From the IMG/VR virus record IMGVR_UViG_3300033146_001182, positions 1 through 64,000 of that record: 64,000 nucleotides of DNA; one strand, 5' to 3'. Shown one piece after another: positions 16,156-25,645 of the stretch; within the stretch, counting starts at the first letter, position 1, and each line of letters begins with the position of its first letter. The notes beneath the pieces were generated by a model. The model had not been told where the DNA came from. It ran no database searches and was given only the letters and a program-made list of their open reading frames with translations. Source of the stretch: a virus. Both the position numbers and the translations under genes were made by a program.

Positions 16156-17547
16156 TTAATTCTCCGTATACTTTAACCAAGCTGTTACAACATTTGGACT
16201 TTCACTGTTAGCAGCGGCTGTTGTTCTAAAGTTTATATAATCTCCATTAGATATAGAAACTGGTGTAAAACTATCATTAGTTGCACCTTGACCAGTAGAT
16301 ACTGTAACATCACAGTTAGATCCTTGTAATGTTCCATTATGTACCAATTCAACTGTAGCTGTACCAGCACCAACCCTTAACGACATTGCAACAACTGTAC
16401 ATGAATATCCAGATGGAACATATATAGTAACACCACCATCATTAGGGGTATTTGCACCATTACCATAAGCCCATTCATATGTTCCCGCTGCAATTGTTTG
16501 ATTTTCTTCTGCCCAAACAGGTATCATATAAGTATTTTTTGGTCTGGTATAATTTACTGTAGCACTACCACTTCCGCCATCAGTTGCAGTTAAATCACCT
16601 GTAAAATTAATGGTTGTATGTGGTGTATTAGGTATTGATGTACCTGAATCAGCAACAATTATTGAAGTACCTGAACCATCAGTTCCAGCTTTTGCAACTA
16701 AATCCCATCCAGTATTTGGTGAAGCAGGTGTACCAGGATTAGTTGTTGTTCCTGTTACAGTACATACAAAACAAGAACCATTATATTCAACGGTATCATT
16801 TTCATTATATGCTTGTGAAGACCATGTTCCTTGCCATTCCAAATCACCAGAAGGACCTGTTGCTCCTGGAGCACCATCATCTCCTTTTATACCTTTAGAA
16901 CCTTTTGTATTAAAAATTGTAATATTACATCCTTCTGGTATAGTTTTCATTGATCTATTACCAGAATATCTTACTGTTTGTACTCTAATTTTATCATCTT
17001 TACTGATATCTAATGGTACTGTAATAGAACAGGATTCTTGTGCTGGATCTGAACTATAATTAAATGTTGATATTTTAAGATTAGGTACATCAGAAAAACC
17101 CGAACCAGTATCTAATTGTATAAAAGCATTTGCTCCAGTTCTTCTATTACCATCTCTGTCTATTGATACTGTTATACTAACAATATACTTTCCATCTTCG
17201 TTAAATGTTACTTCACCACTTGATAATGAAAAATAAGGATTGGATAGTCTAACAGTATTGAAATTGATTGTTATTCTTGTGTTAGTAAATGATTGTGAAC
17301 TTGTAGGATAACAAGAGAACATTGCACTTGCACTTTGTTCCCAATCAGAAGATACATCAGGTGCATTTGATAAATCACCTTCTGTTGTTGCTGTTACAGC
17401 AGAAACACATTTATATTCTGTACCTTGCCAAAATACAGTATCACCAACAGAATAGGAATTCATTTCACTGTATATCCCTATTCCATCAACTAGTGATGCA
17501 CCTGTTAAGTTTTGATTTTTTAATTGATTTCTATTGATTTGTGTCAC
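16156..17547 (-). CDS. Tail-fibre-like protein with collagen-like and carbohydrate-binding-type segments
   Basis: 463 residues. Two segments, YSVGDTVFWQGTEYKCVS near 32-49 and YNENDTVEYNGSCFVCT near 248-264, resemble the small CBM5/12-type carbohydrate-binding unit. Between them is a C1q/TNF-like beta region and a short Gly-X-Y collagen-like stretch (GSKGIKGDDGAPGATGPSGD). The C-terminal 130 residues are a further beta-rich domain. This modular make-up is typical of phage fibres that bind cell-surface glycans. Confidence 0.75.
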   Translation of the reverse strand: MTQINRNQLKNQNLTGASLVDGIGIYSEMNSYSVGDTVFWQGTEYKCVSAVTATTEGDLSNAPDVSSDWEQSASAMFSCYPTSSQSFTNTRITINFNTVRLSNPYFSLSSGEVTFNEDGKYIVSITVSIDRDGNRRTGANAFIQLDTGSGFSDVPNLKISTFNYSSDPAQESCSITVPLDISKDDKIRVQTVRYSGNRSMKTIPEGCNITIFNTKGSKGIKGDDGAPGATGPSGDLEWQGTWSSQAYNENDTVEYNGSCFVCTVTGTTTNPGTPASPNTGWDLVAKAGTDGSGTSIIVADSGTSIPNTPHTTINFTGDLTATDGGSGSATVNYTRPKNTYMIPVWAEENQTIAAGTYEWAYGNGANTPNDGGVTIYVPSGYSCTVVAMSLRVGAGTATVELVHNGTLQGSNCDVTVSTGQGATNDSFTPVSISNGDYINFRTTAAANSESPNVVTAWLKYTEN

Positions 17548-17563
17548 AATATTATCCTATATG

Positions 17564-17587
17564 AAGGGGCTGAATTAACAGCCCCTT
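17564..17587 (-). terminator. Intrinsic terminator between two fibre genes
   Basis: Perfect 9-bp stem AAGGGGCTG/CAGCCCCTT with a six-base loop. The following T-tract is weak on the minus strand, so termination may be partial. Confidence 0.65.
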
Positions 17588-17601
17588 TATTGTATTACTA
17601 A

Positions 17602-19119
17602 TTATTCGTCTGTATAATCCATAATAATAACATCACCAGTAGTGATTGTTTGTGCTGCGGTAAATGTAACTTCACCAGTTGTTGTATTTGTAACAGTATA
17701 ATCAGTTGTTAAAATCTGACGAACACCATTCAAATATACAACACCATTAGCAAAACCAGTAGAAGGTGCTGTTGTTAATGTTGCCTTCTGTCCAGCTACA
17801 TCAAGAGTTGCAGGATTATTATATTTTCTTGCTGATGTTTTTGAATTAACATACTCAACAGTAGCAATAGCAAGATTAACAGTACCATCTGGTGTATGAC
17901 CAATACGATAACTATTAACTGTATTTCCAAGATCAAAGTTAGTTGCATTTACAAGGAAATTACGAGAAATATTTGCATTGAAATCTTGATTCGCTCTAAT
18001 ATTGAAATTAGAAATCTCAGTACCAGCAGCATTACCAAAATAAATATTCTCTGCATAGTTTGTTGTATCATTATTACCAACAACCGAAAACTCAAATAAT
18101 TTCATGTCGATTGAAGTGGTTTTTGTTAAATCTCCACCTAACTCAACATAACTTGAGTTCATTGTTAAACCATTTCGTGCTTGTGCTGTACTTGTTGCAA
18201 TGTTAGCTTTTAATTCTACCAATGCGTTGATAATAGCTTCATCAGTAAAATCAGCTCTAAATTGGTCAATAACATCACCAACAGCAGTACCGTTACCATT
18301 ACCATAGTTAGTAGTAGCTTGAACTGCCAATGGAATAGCAGCTGAACTAGTAGCATTTGTTACTTCATTATCTTTGAAAGTAATATCATCTCCACCCAAT
18401 ACAAATTCAGTATTAGTTGATGTGAAAGTTCTACTACCTGTAATTGATGATGCTAATTCAAGACCTGTTGCTGAAACTTCAAGACTTGTTCCATTAGTAT
18501 TACCAATTCTAACTTGCATGTTGTTTGCATTAACAGTTAATGAATTATCTGCTGATACAACATCAAAATCAGTACCATTTTTAACTAAACCAGCACCAGC
18601 AGTAATATTTCCACTTACATAGGTTGCTAATTTTAATGGTGTAACAAAATCAGTATCATTTGTACCAGTATTTGTAATTGCCTGAGTTGCAATCTTTGCC
18701 ACACCCAATGTTGATTCTGTTGCTTGGGTACGGTTTGATTCAGCAACCATCCAATCTGAATCTGTTGTTGCACTTGGATTGTCAACCAAAGCAATAAGTA
18801 AGTCCTCAACATTAACATCACGAGAACCACCACCAATACCATTTTGTGCTGCGGTGATACGGAATGAATCACCTGCTTGGATTGCTACCCCACCATAAGT
18901 TGTTGGATAGTTTCCTGTTGTAGTTGGATCATAAGCCTCTGGTGTTTTAAGACTACCATCTACTAATTGGTCTACATACGATTTTACCGCATCGGCTCTA
19001 ACAAGTTCATCACTTCCAGCTGATACAGTCAAATCTGTTGTATACGCATTTGTTGTACTTAACTGTTCAAAATCTATAGAACCGTCAAGTATCTGTGTAT
19101 TACCTCTAATTTGTGCCAT
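17602..19119 (-). CDS. Tail fibre protein
   Basis: 505 residues rich in Ala, Thr, Asn and Gly, with fibre repeats such as DLTVSAGSDELVRADAVKSY (30-49) and STLGVAKIATQAITNTGTND near 136-155. These resemble long-tail-fibre repeats of T4-like phages. The C-terminus ends with a beta module (GVVYLNGVRQILTTDYTVTN). A late promoter TATAAATA is at 19183-19190 and AGGAGAAAAAATAAT precedes the ATG. Exact equivalence to gp34 or gp37 is not claimed. Confidence 0.8.
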   Translation of the reverse strand: MAQIRGNTQILDGSIDFEQLSTTNAYTTDLTVSAGSDELVRADAVKSYVDQLVDGSLKTPEAYDPTTTGNYPTTYGGVAIQAGDSFRITAAQNGIGGGSRDVNVEDLLIALVDNPSATTDSDWMVAESNRTQATESTLGVAKIATQAITNTGTNDTDFVTPLKLATYVSGNITAGAGLVKNGTDFDVVSADNSLTVNANNMQVRIGNTNGTSLEVSATGLELASSITGSRTFTSTNTEFVLGGDDITFKDNEVTNATSSAAIPLAVQATTNYGNGNGTAVGDVIDQFRADFTDEAIINALVELKANIATSTAQARNGLTMNSSYVELGGDLTKTTSIDMKLFEFSVVGNNDTTNYAENIYFGNAAGTEISNFNIRANQDFNANISRNFLVNATNFDLGNTVNSYRIGHTPDGTVNLAIATVEYVNSKTSARKYNNPATLDVAGQKATLTTAPSTGFANGVVYLNGVRQILTTDYTVTNTTTGEVTFTAAQTITTGDVIIMDYTDE

Positions 19120-19181
19120 ATTATTTTTTCTCCTATTTTATATTTTATTTAATTAAAATTACATATTATATTACATCTTAA

Positions 19182-19598
19182 TTATTTATACATATAAGTT
19201 ACTTGTATTTTATCTCCAATTGTTAAAAGAGATAATTGTGTATTTGTAAAAACTATTCTATTTGTTGATGCATCTATTGTAAAATCTTCATTTAATCCTT
19301 CAAATAATATCAACCCATTCATATTAACCAAATGTGGTTCATCTTCTTCTATATCTTCTACTAAAGGTAAATAACCATTTGATATTATTGTTGAATCTAT
19401 TATAAATGTCTCTATTTGTTGTGAAAATAAGTTGCCGCCTGATTCAAAATATGCTAAGTTATTCCAATCAGTTACACCATCACCAAACTTAATTTTAATA
19501 GTATCTTTTTCAATACATAATTCGCCTTCAGCAGGGGTAGGATTGTTTGCCGTCCAATTCGCCGCAGTATCTCTTCTTAGTTGTATCTGAACAGCCAT
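19182..19598 (-). CDS. Fibre-associated protein with Mtd_N-like domain
   Basis: 138 residues. The opening IQLRRDTAANWTANNPTPAE, followed by a GDGVTDWNNLAY motif, matches the N-terminal module found on many tail fibres and on the Bordetella phage tropism determinant (PF18454-like). The C-terminal half is beta-rich. It probably attaches to or extends the tail fibre. Confidence 0.7.
   Translation of the reverse strand: MAVQIQLRRDTAANWTANNPTPAEGELCIEKDTIKIKFGDGVTDWNNLAYFESGGNLFSQQIETFIIDSTIISNGYLPLVEDIEEDEPHLVNMNGLILFEGLNEDFTIDASTNRIVFTNTQLSLLTIGDKIQVTYMYK
19183..19190 (-). promoter_or_regulatory. T4-type late promoter
   Basis: TATAAATA on the minus strand about 65 bases upstream of the tail-fibre gene start at 19119. 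It overlaps the end of the upstream gene. Confidence 0.7.
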
Positions 19599-19939
19599 TA
19601 ACTAGATCCTCCATCTATTGGTGATATTGCCACATTATCATAAATTGTATTGGCACAGCCACCTTCTATATTTATCATATCTCCACCTTCTCTTACCCAT
19701 AATCCACCAGCATCATCAGATACTTTTTTCCATATTGTGAAGGGAGTTGTATTCTTTTGTGTATATCGTGTTCCACTCGGACAATGATATAATAAAAACT
19801 CACCATCTGAATTCAATGGTACAGCAAGATTAGGATCACCATCATATCCTAATTGTGTTCCATCAGGCATTGATGTATCTTTATGGAATAATATTGATCG
19901 TCTTTCTACTTCAAATAATAAATCATCAATCAATGCCAT
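19598..19939 (-). CDS. Hypothetical fibre-cluster protein
   Basis: 113 residues. GTQLGYDGDPNLAVPLNSDG and FLLYHCPSGTRY look like a beta module of fibre-tip proteins, but no family is recognised. It overlaps both neighbours by one base. Confidence 0.6.
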   Translation of the reverse strand: MALIDDLLFEVERRSILFHKDTSMPDGTQLGYDGDPNLAVPLNSDGEFLLYHCPSGTRYTQKNTTPFTIWKKVSDDAGGLWVREGGDMINIEGGCANTIYDNVAISPIDGGSS

Positions 19940-21528
19940 TAGATTATTTCCTCAATTGTTATTGTTGATTCCTGTGAACTTGAATTAGCAGCACTGGTAT
20001 CAAGAATCTCCACTTCTGTTGGGTTTATATTAGTATTATTTATCGTCCATCCATTAACGACAGGTGGAGTTGTTCCTATTGGATAAAATACCATATTAGG
20101 TTTGAAACTCCATGTCATTCTTAATTTAGATGTATCAGTAACATATGTATCAAGATTAGTTGTTGTTGCAAATGCTGCCAATGGAAGATCTCTTGAAATA
20201 AATCCACCAACAACCTCATCACCAGTAATATTTGCACTTAATCCAGCATTGTTAGTAGGAACAGTTATAAATGTCCATGCACCAGTTCCACCTATATCAC
20301 CATCAGTTAATATAATTCGTCTTGTCCATATTTTAGGTCCACCAGTAAATCCAGTTCCATCCCACGTTCCTGATACTGGAATATCTATATCTGGCGCTGA
20401 TGAAAGATTTTGATCACTAGTGGCAGTTATAGTATAATATATACCATTAGGAGAAGTTCTCATTCTTGTTACAGGTTGACTAACAGTAATTGTTGGTGAT
20501 ACATTAGCTACTTCTATAACTTTATTAAAATATGATGTTGCTCCATTAGCTGTTCTTGTAGCTCTTATTCTAAAATTAGTTACACTATCATTGTAATGAG
20601 AAACATTATTAAATACTATAACTTTATATTCACTGTAACTTGTTTCATCATCTGGAAAAAAGAAATCATTATTTGGACTTGTATATAATATTGTGTCAAA
20701 ATCATTTACAATTGTATATTGTCCACCTTCTTCATGATTCTTAAATGCTGTTTGTCCTGTTGGATATCTTGTTCCATTATCAACAAAAGAAGGATATAAA
20801 TCATTACATAACACCGTATTAATTCCATCTACAGAACCATTATCATTAGTATTAACAATATTACCTCTTGTATGGTTATTATTATATGAAGTTAATCTAG
20901 CATATTGAGTAGATTGAGTTGTTCCTGTGTGTCTTATTGTTGTAGTTATTGTTGCGTGATGAACAGTTCCCCAATTTAATTCAGTTGTAGATAAATCAAT
21001 GTAATTATATTGACATGCACCATAATCATATACTTCCAAATGAGTTGGTTCTGCTTCATTAGGATCAAAATTAACAATAATATCAAAATGATCACCATAT
21101 TTAACTTCTGTTTGACCAGAAGGATAACCACCTGTAAATACTGTATCTAATATCACAGGAATAGGATCAGGACCAACAATTATAGTATGATATGCTCCAT
21201 CTTCATGTTTAGCAGTTATTGTACCAGTATTCATCGTTAATGTAGCTGTTCCATAATATGATGTAGGATTTTGGTTTGCATTAGTTGACCATGTTACATC
21301 AATTCCATTTACTTTAACATTAGGACGCACATGTGTATGTCCAGTATAAGCAAATACACCAACAGTGATTTCAGTTACATCTGGACTTGCAACAGCAGAA
21401 GCAACTGCTGTATTGTTTTCCGCCATTGTTGTTGTGATATTACCAGTATTTGGAGTTAAAGAATAAATGAATACAGAACCATTTATACTTGCCCCACCAG
21501 AACCTTGTTTTGTTACAATAATCTGCAT
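19939..21528 (-). CDS. Large beta-rich virion protein
   Basis: 529 residues, Thr/Asn-rich with repeated Ig-like segments. Two related stretches, TGGYPSGQTEVKYGDHFDII near 132-151 and NGTRYPTGQTAFKNHEEGGQ near 251-270, suggest internal duplication. It lacks enzyme motifs. A late promoter is at 21573-21580. A baseplate or fibre role is inferred from composition and position. Confidence 0.65.
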   Translation of the reverse strand: MQIIVTKQGSGGASINGSVFIYSLTPNTGNITTTMAENNTAVASAVASPDVTEITVGVFAYTGHTHVRPNVKVNGIDVTWSTNANQNPTSYYGTATLTMNTGTITAKHEDGAYHTIIVGPDPIPVILDTVFTGGYPSGQTEVKYGDHFDIIVNFDPNEAEPTHLEVYDYGACQYNYIDLSTTELNWGTVHHATITTTIRHTGTTQSTQYARLTSYNNNHTRGNIVNTNDNGSVDGINTVLCNDLYPSFVDNGTRYPTGQTAFKNHEEGGQYTIVNDFDTILYTSPNNDFFFPDDETSYSEYKVIVFNNVSHYNDSVTNFRIRATRTANGATSYFNKVIEVANVSPTITVSQPVTRMRTSPNGIYYTITATSDQNLSSAPDIDIPVSGTWDGTGFTGGPKIWTRRIILTDGDIGGTGAWTFITVPTNNAGLSANITGDEVVGGFISRDLPLAAFATTTNLDTYVTDTSKLRMTWSFKPNMVFYPIGTTPPVVNGWTINNTNINPTEVEILDTSAANSSSQESTITIEEII

Positions 21529-21572
21529 TAAATATTAACCTTATTAGAATATATTTTCTTTAATTATAATAG

Positions 21573-21580
21573 TATTTATA
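21573..21580 (-). promoter_or_regulatory. T4-type late promoter
   Basis: TATAAATA on the minus strand, about 45 bases upstream of the 529-residue virion gene, heading the structural cluster. Confidence 0.75.
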
Positions 21581-21601
21581 TCCTAACATCTACCGAATTA
21601 T

Positions 21602-22147
21602 CTATTTTAGATTTTTTAATAAACCATCAGCAAAACCCATCTCAATTGCTTCTTTTGCATCAAGATATGCGTTTCTACTAATAAGATTCATTATTTCATC
21701 ATTATTTAATTTTGACCCTTCACATATTTTATCAACAAATAAAGAACGACATCTTTGTAATTCTTCAATCTCAATTTCAATATCGGGAACAGAACCTTCC
21801 ATACCTGCTGATGGATTATGTAACATCAATCTGGCATGTTTACTCATAAATCTCTTTCCTTTAGTTCCTGATGAAAAAATCAATTGTCCTGCACTCATTG
21901 CCTTTCCAATACAAATAGTTTGAATATCACAAGTTAACATATCCATCATATCCACAATTGAAAATGCTGCAAATAAATCTCCACCATAACTATCTATAAT
22001 TAAAGTGATATCTTGTAATGGATCATCTCGTTGTAAACTTATCATTCCAATATTAATATCTTGTGCTGTCATTTCATTTACTTCACCTGCAAGATAAAGT
22101 ATTCTTCCGTGATACCTTGTTGATTTCTTTTCATCATCTCTCGTCAT
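21602..22147 (-). CDS. ClpP-like serine protease
   Basis: 181 residues from ATG 22147, preferred over a TTG four codons earlier that sits too close to CGGAG. The ClpP fold is clear: DSYGGDLFAAF (52-62), nucleophile S85 in GKAMSAGQL and H110 in RLMLHNPS. The third triad position, Asp in typical ClpP, is N159 in SRNAYLDAKEA. No Clp ATPase is in the window. It could work with the host ClpX or ClpA, or process virion proteins; the T4-like cleavage sites elsewhere suggest a separate prohead protease. Confidence 0.85.
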   Translation of the reverse strand: MTRDDEKKSTRYHGRILYLAGEVNEMTAQDINIGMISLQRDDPLQDITLIIDSYGGDLFAAFSIVDMMDMLTCDIQTICIGKAMSAGQLIFSSGTKGKRFMSKHARLMLHNPSAGMEGSVPDIEIEIEELQRCRSLFVDKICEGSKLNNDEIMNLISRNAYLDAKEAIEMGFADGLLKNLK

Positions 22148-22148
22148 A

Positions 22149-22400
22149 TTATTTTTCAATCTCCGATTTCTTAAATAGTATTGTTTGTAACCATAGTAAT
22201 GTTGATATTGGTGTTAATAATATACTCATTATAAACAACATTCTTAATTCTTTCTTGGTGTAATCATGAACGACTAAAAGAAAGTTTATATTTTTCCTCA
22301 TAGTTATTATGGTTATAAGTGTTTGTATCAATAACATTATAAAATATATTGATAATCCAATTATATATGGATTTGTCATGAATTGTATAAATTGTTCCAT
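22149..22400 (-). CDS. Small membrane protein with two transmembrane segments
   Basis: 83 residues from ATG 22400, preceded by AAAGGAATAAT. Hydrophobic segments lie at about 11-33 (YIIGLSIYFIMLLIQTLITI) and 53-74. The longer frame would start inside a terminator hairpin. Function unknown. Confidence 0.6.
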   Translation of the reverse strand: MEQFIQFMTNPYIIGLSIYFIMLLIQTLITIITMRKNINFLLVVHDYTKKELRMLFIMSILLTPISTLLWLQTILFKKSEIEK

Positions 22401-22425
22401 TATTATTCCTTTTGATAAAAAAATA

Positions 22426-22448
22426 GGGTTATTAAAATCTAATAACCC
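22426..22448 (-). terminator. Intrinsic terminator overlapping the next promoter's start site
   Basis: Perfect 9-bp stem GGGTTATTA/TAATAACCC with a five-base loop, followed on the minus strand by TATTTTTTT. It begins two bases after the -10 box at 22450-22455. Confidence 0.8.
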
Positions 22449-22449
22449 C

Positions 22450-22478
22450 ATTATATACCATATATGATATTTAGTCAA
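22450..22478 (-). promoter_or_regulatory. Sigma70-type promoter
   Basis: TTGACT, 17 bases, TATAAT on the minus strand, upstream of the small membrane-protein gene. The expected start falls inside the terminator's first arm. Confidence 0.85.
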
Positions 22479-22503
22479 TCTTTGTCATACAAAAATGTTC
22501 TAA

Positions 22504-22734
22504 TTATTCGCTCGCCAATGTATTTTTGCATCTTACAAGATCATCCTTTGTAGTTAATCTCATTTTCTTTAATTTTTTCAATAACATAGTATCTTCATAA
22601 GACAGATACCCTCTTCTTTCCTGTAATTCGTCAATCTGTTTGTCTATAAGAGTGTATTCTTCCATATATCGTCTGAATACTGGATTCTCTCTTAATGGAG
22701 AACTCTCATCACCGAAAAAACTCTTACCTAACAT
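22504..22734 (-). CDS. YdcH/DUF465-like small protein
   Basis: 76 residues, helical hairpin. The YTLIDKQIDELQERRGY and MLLKKLKKMRLTTKDDL pattern resembles DUF465 (YdcH), small coiled-coil proteins of unknown function in Gram-negative bacteria. Match by eye only. Confidence 0.5.
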   Translation of the reverse strand: MLGKSFFGDESSPLRENPVFRRYMEEYTLIDKQIDELQERRGYLSYEDTMLLKKLKKMRLTTKDDLVRCKNTLASE

Positions 22735-22766
22735 TTAATCTTACCTCCGAATAGTTTTGTTTTCAT

Positions 22767-25520
22767 TTAACCACCAAAAAATGCGTTAAATGATTGATTT
22801 TGTTCTAATATGTGTTCCTTTTTTGCTGGTTCTAAGAATGATAATAGTTTCTGTGTTAAAAACTTATCAATCATCTTATCTTTATCTGGCATTATACCGA
22901 TTTTCTCAAACTCTTTTACCCACCTGTCATACATGATACATTGTATTCCATATGGATTTGGTTTGATATACACAAGTTTGTTTTTTGATTCATCTTCAAT
23001 TTCAGGATATATATTATCAACTTTTAATTCTTTGATTAAATTATTATATGCTGCGGCAGCTTTAACATGATATGGTGTTCCTTTAATACATTCACCATTT
23101 ACAACATATTTCTCCAATCCTTTGATACCTTTATTTTCTGATATTTCTTCTGTATATGCTGTTTTTGCTATCTTTTTATATTTGTTATAAGATTCATAAA
23201 TAATATCATCTTCTTCATTTCTAAGAATCATTCCTAACATATCTTTCAATGCTTCACGAAATACAGATGGGGTTTCTGATCTAATAATCTCCAATCCAGT
23301 AACATCAATGTCATCACAAGGAACTCCTTCATTATTAACAACATGATATCCATATTTCTTTTTTTGAATGAATAATGCTGATTTACATACAATCTCTTGT
23401 TTGAATACAATTGAAAATATATCTTTGGTCATTTTTGAAGCATATTCACCTTGTTGTGTTTCTACATAAGCACATTCATTAACATAATTTTCTATAATTT
23501 TAGATATATTAAGTATAACTTCAGTTATTAGTTCATCATCTAATTCTTTTTTCCATTCAGTTCCCATAATTTGATCTATAAAATGTCCTAATTTAATGAA
23601 AACAGAATCAGTATCAATATATGCAACTAAATCACCTTCAATTTTTATATTAGTATCCACCTTACCTAACCGTGACAATTCATCTAAGACATTTTGATCT
23701 TTCCAATGATCTTCTCTAAACCATCTATTAACATATTTTTGTCCATCAATAATTGCTCGTCTACCACAAGAAGCAATTGCCTCTGATATATGAATATTAA
23801 AATATCTTGAATAAGGAACACCAGTAACACCATAAGCAGAGTTTAATACAATTTTAATCGCCCATTGTAGTGCAAAAAGGTTATTTGCTTTTGCCTCATG
23901 CTCTTTTTTCTTTTCTGGATTTCTTGCCCTATTAACTTTAAGTTTTGCCTCTTTCATTAAACCTTTAACAATTGATCGTTTTCTATATGTTTCTAATTCA
24001 ACTTGAGAGAAATGTCCTTGTTTATGTTGAAAAAATATTGACCCACAAGGAGCAATAGTTAATAACCCTTTTTTCAGAGCATTATTAAACTTTTCTAACT
24101 TCTCACCCTCTATTGTTGATACTGTTTGTTGCCCAACTGAATCAGATAAATCAGGTTCTTTTAATAATTTGAATGGTGGAAACTTTCTATTAAATGTAAA
24201 CTCAGTAATGGGAGTTTCACCTTGTGCAACTTCTTCAATATTTAATTCATCTCTTCCATTAAATATATCAATCTCTCTGCCAGTATGTTCATCAATATAT
24301 GAAATAATTCGTCCATAATATGTCTCTGGTGACATGTTTAATGTAATTATGGCTGTAGGGTAGGAAGAAGCAATATCAAGGTCTACAATCCAATCATATT
24401 GTCCTCTTGACGGTTCTTTAACAAAAGCAGCAGGAAACCATGCTTGATGTCCACCTTTCAATCTAGGAGCACATAAATCATTTCTTCTGTAATGAGTTAA
24501 CATTAATCCTTCAATCAATGCAACAGATGAATTGTAATTTTCCATTTGACAATGACACAATAATGAAAGGTTTTGTGCAAGTCTAATGTAACCTAATTTC
24601 TCTTCTAATTGATCAACCCTCATAGTATCAACAGCATTATAATCAACATATAAATTGAAATCTTCATTATAAAGATTTGATAAGTTTTCATATTGTGAAT
24701 AATCTAACTTACCTTCTTCCAATTCTAACATTGCAATTGTATCAAGTTTATAATTTTCGGGATTTTTTGGAGTATACCATTTATATAAGGCTAGATAATC
24801 AATTACAGATACACCAGCAATATTAATACTCATTGCATTTGTATCCTTATCATCCCAACATCTTACTACATTAATAGGAGATAATTGATGCCAAATTGTG
24901 GTCTTTTCACCAAAGAGATTTTTTGAACGATTGATGAGATAAGGAAAGTCAAATCCACCTCTTCTGTTCATTTTGTTATCAGCAACAATATTCCACCCTG
25001 TAACAACATCAGGAGAATGTTTTTGCCACCAAGAAAAGAACTTATCTAATAAATCTCGTTCATCTCTACATTGATAATATTCTATACCATATTTGTTATC
25101 ACCTGTATATTCTTTAAGACCCCAAGTAACATTACATACTCCACCCATACCTCTTACATTTATCAATACAACAGGAAATTTGGCTTCTTGTGCCTTTGGA
25201 AATCCTTCTTCTGAATGGACTTCAATATCAATAGAATAGATTTTTAATTTAGGAACTTCAATATCATCATCAGGAATGTGGTGATATTTTTCACATAGAA
25301 ATTGAATATCAAAAGGAACTTCATTCTCAAACACTGTATTTTTATGAAGTTTTTGATAATCTTTGTAATCTTTTATCGCAGCAAATGTTCGTTTATTGAC
25401 AGGAATACCATCAATAGTTTTAATATTAGATGATTTTGATTCATCTGCCTCATACACATATGGGACCCAATTCACGATATTAAATTCATCGTTACCTTTT
25501 GATTGTTCCCACAGATACAT
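22767..25520 (-). CDS. 43: Family B DNA polymerase, T4 gp43 type
   Basis: 917 residues. The proofreading exonuclease has DIE at 98-100, GWNI at 175-178 with D191, and YNAVD near 294-298. The polymerase domain has motif A DLDIASSYPT (380-389), motif B KIVLNSAYG (556-564) and motif C YIDTDSV (634-640). The C-terminus NAFFGG looks like the clamp-binding tail of T4 gp43 (LDFLFG). The ATG at 25520 has only a weak ribosome-binding site, and the frame stays open upstream through Y-K-N-I-T-G-F-D-P-K-G without ATG, GTG or TTG, so the true start is uncertain. Confidence 0.95.
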   Translation of the reverse strand: MYLWEQSKGNDEFNIVNWVPYVYEADESKSSNIKTIDGIPVNKRTFAAIKDYKDYQKLHKNTVFENEVPFDIQFLCEKYHHIPDDDIEVPKLKIYSIDIEVHSEEGFPKAQEAKFPVVLINVRGMGGVCNVTWGLKEYTGDNKYGIEYYQCRDERDLLDKFFSWWQKHSPDVVTGWNIVADNKMNRRGGFDFPYLINRSKNLFGEKTTIWHQLSPINVVRCWDDKDTNAMSINIAGVSVIDYLALYKWYTPKNPENYKLDTIAMLELEEGKLDYSQYENLSNLYNEDFNLYVDYNAVDTMRVDQLEEKLGYIRLAQNLSLLCHCQMENYNSSVALIEGLMLTHYRRNDLCAPRLKGGHQAWFPAAFVKEPSRGQYDWIVDLDIASSYPTAIITLNMSPETYYGRIISYIDEHTGREIDIFNGRDELNIEEVAQGETPITEFTFNRKFPPFKLLKEPDLSDSVGQQTVSTIEGEKLEKFNNALKKGLLTIAPCGSIFFQHKQGHFSQVELETYRKRSIVKGLMKEAKLKVNRARNPEKKKEHEAKANNLFALQWAIKIVLNSAYGVTGVPYSRYFNIHISEAIASCGRRAIIDGQKYVNRWFREDHWKDQNVLDELSRLGKVDTNIKIEGDLVAYIDTDSVFIKLGHFIDQIMGTEWKKELDDELITEVILNISKIIENYVNECAYVETQQGEYASKMTKDIFSIVFKQEIVCKSALFIQKKKYGYHVVNNEGVPCDDIDVTGLEIIRSETPSVFREALKDMLGMILRNEEDDIIYESYNKYKKIAKTAYTEEISENKGIKGLEKYVVNGECIKGTPYHVKAAAAYNNLIKELKVDNIYPEIEDESKNKLVYIKPNPYGIQCIMYDRWVKEFEKIGIMPDKDKMIDKFLTQKLLSFLEPAKKEHILEQNQSFNAFFGG

Positions 25521-25605
25521 ACGACTTCTTTTTGTGTCATAATAACAATTCTTATACAGATTACACCTACCTTTTGGATCAAATCCAGTGATATTTTTGT
25601 ATCTA

Positions 25606-25634
25606 TAATGACATATTCAAACTTATATGTAAAT
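25606..25634 (-). promoter_or_regulatory. Possible promoter for DNA polymerase
   Basis: TTTACA, 17 bases, CATTAT on the minus strand, matching the GTTTACAT-type promoters elsewhere but with a poorer -10. It lies in the in-frame region upstream of the polymerase ATG. Confidence 0.4.
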
Positions 25635-25645
25635 GTTAGAAAATA

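Noticed and set aside
16610-17059. 149-codon plus-strand frame opposite the collagen-like fibre gene
   Set aside because: Proline/valine-rich shadow of a Gly/Asn-rich gene; no start signals.
21602-22147. ClpP-like protein as the prohead protease
   Set aside because: The leader sites follow the T4 gp21 pattern, whose protease is of a different family; no link between this enzyme and the sites can be shown here.
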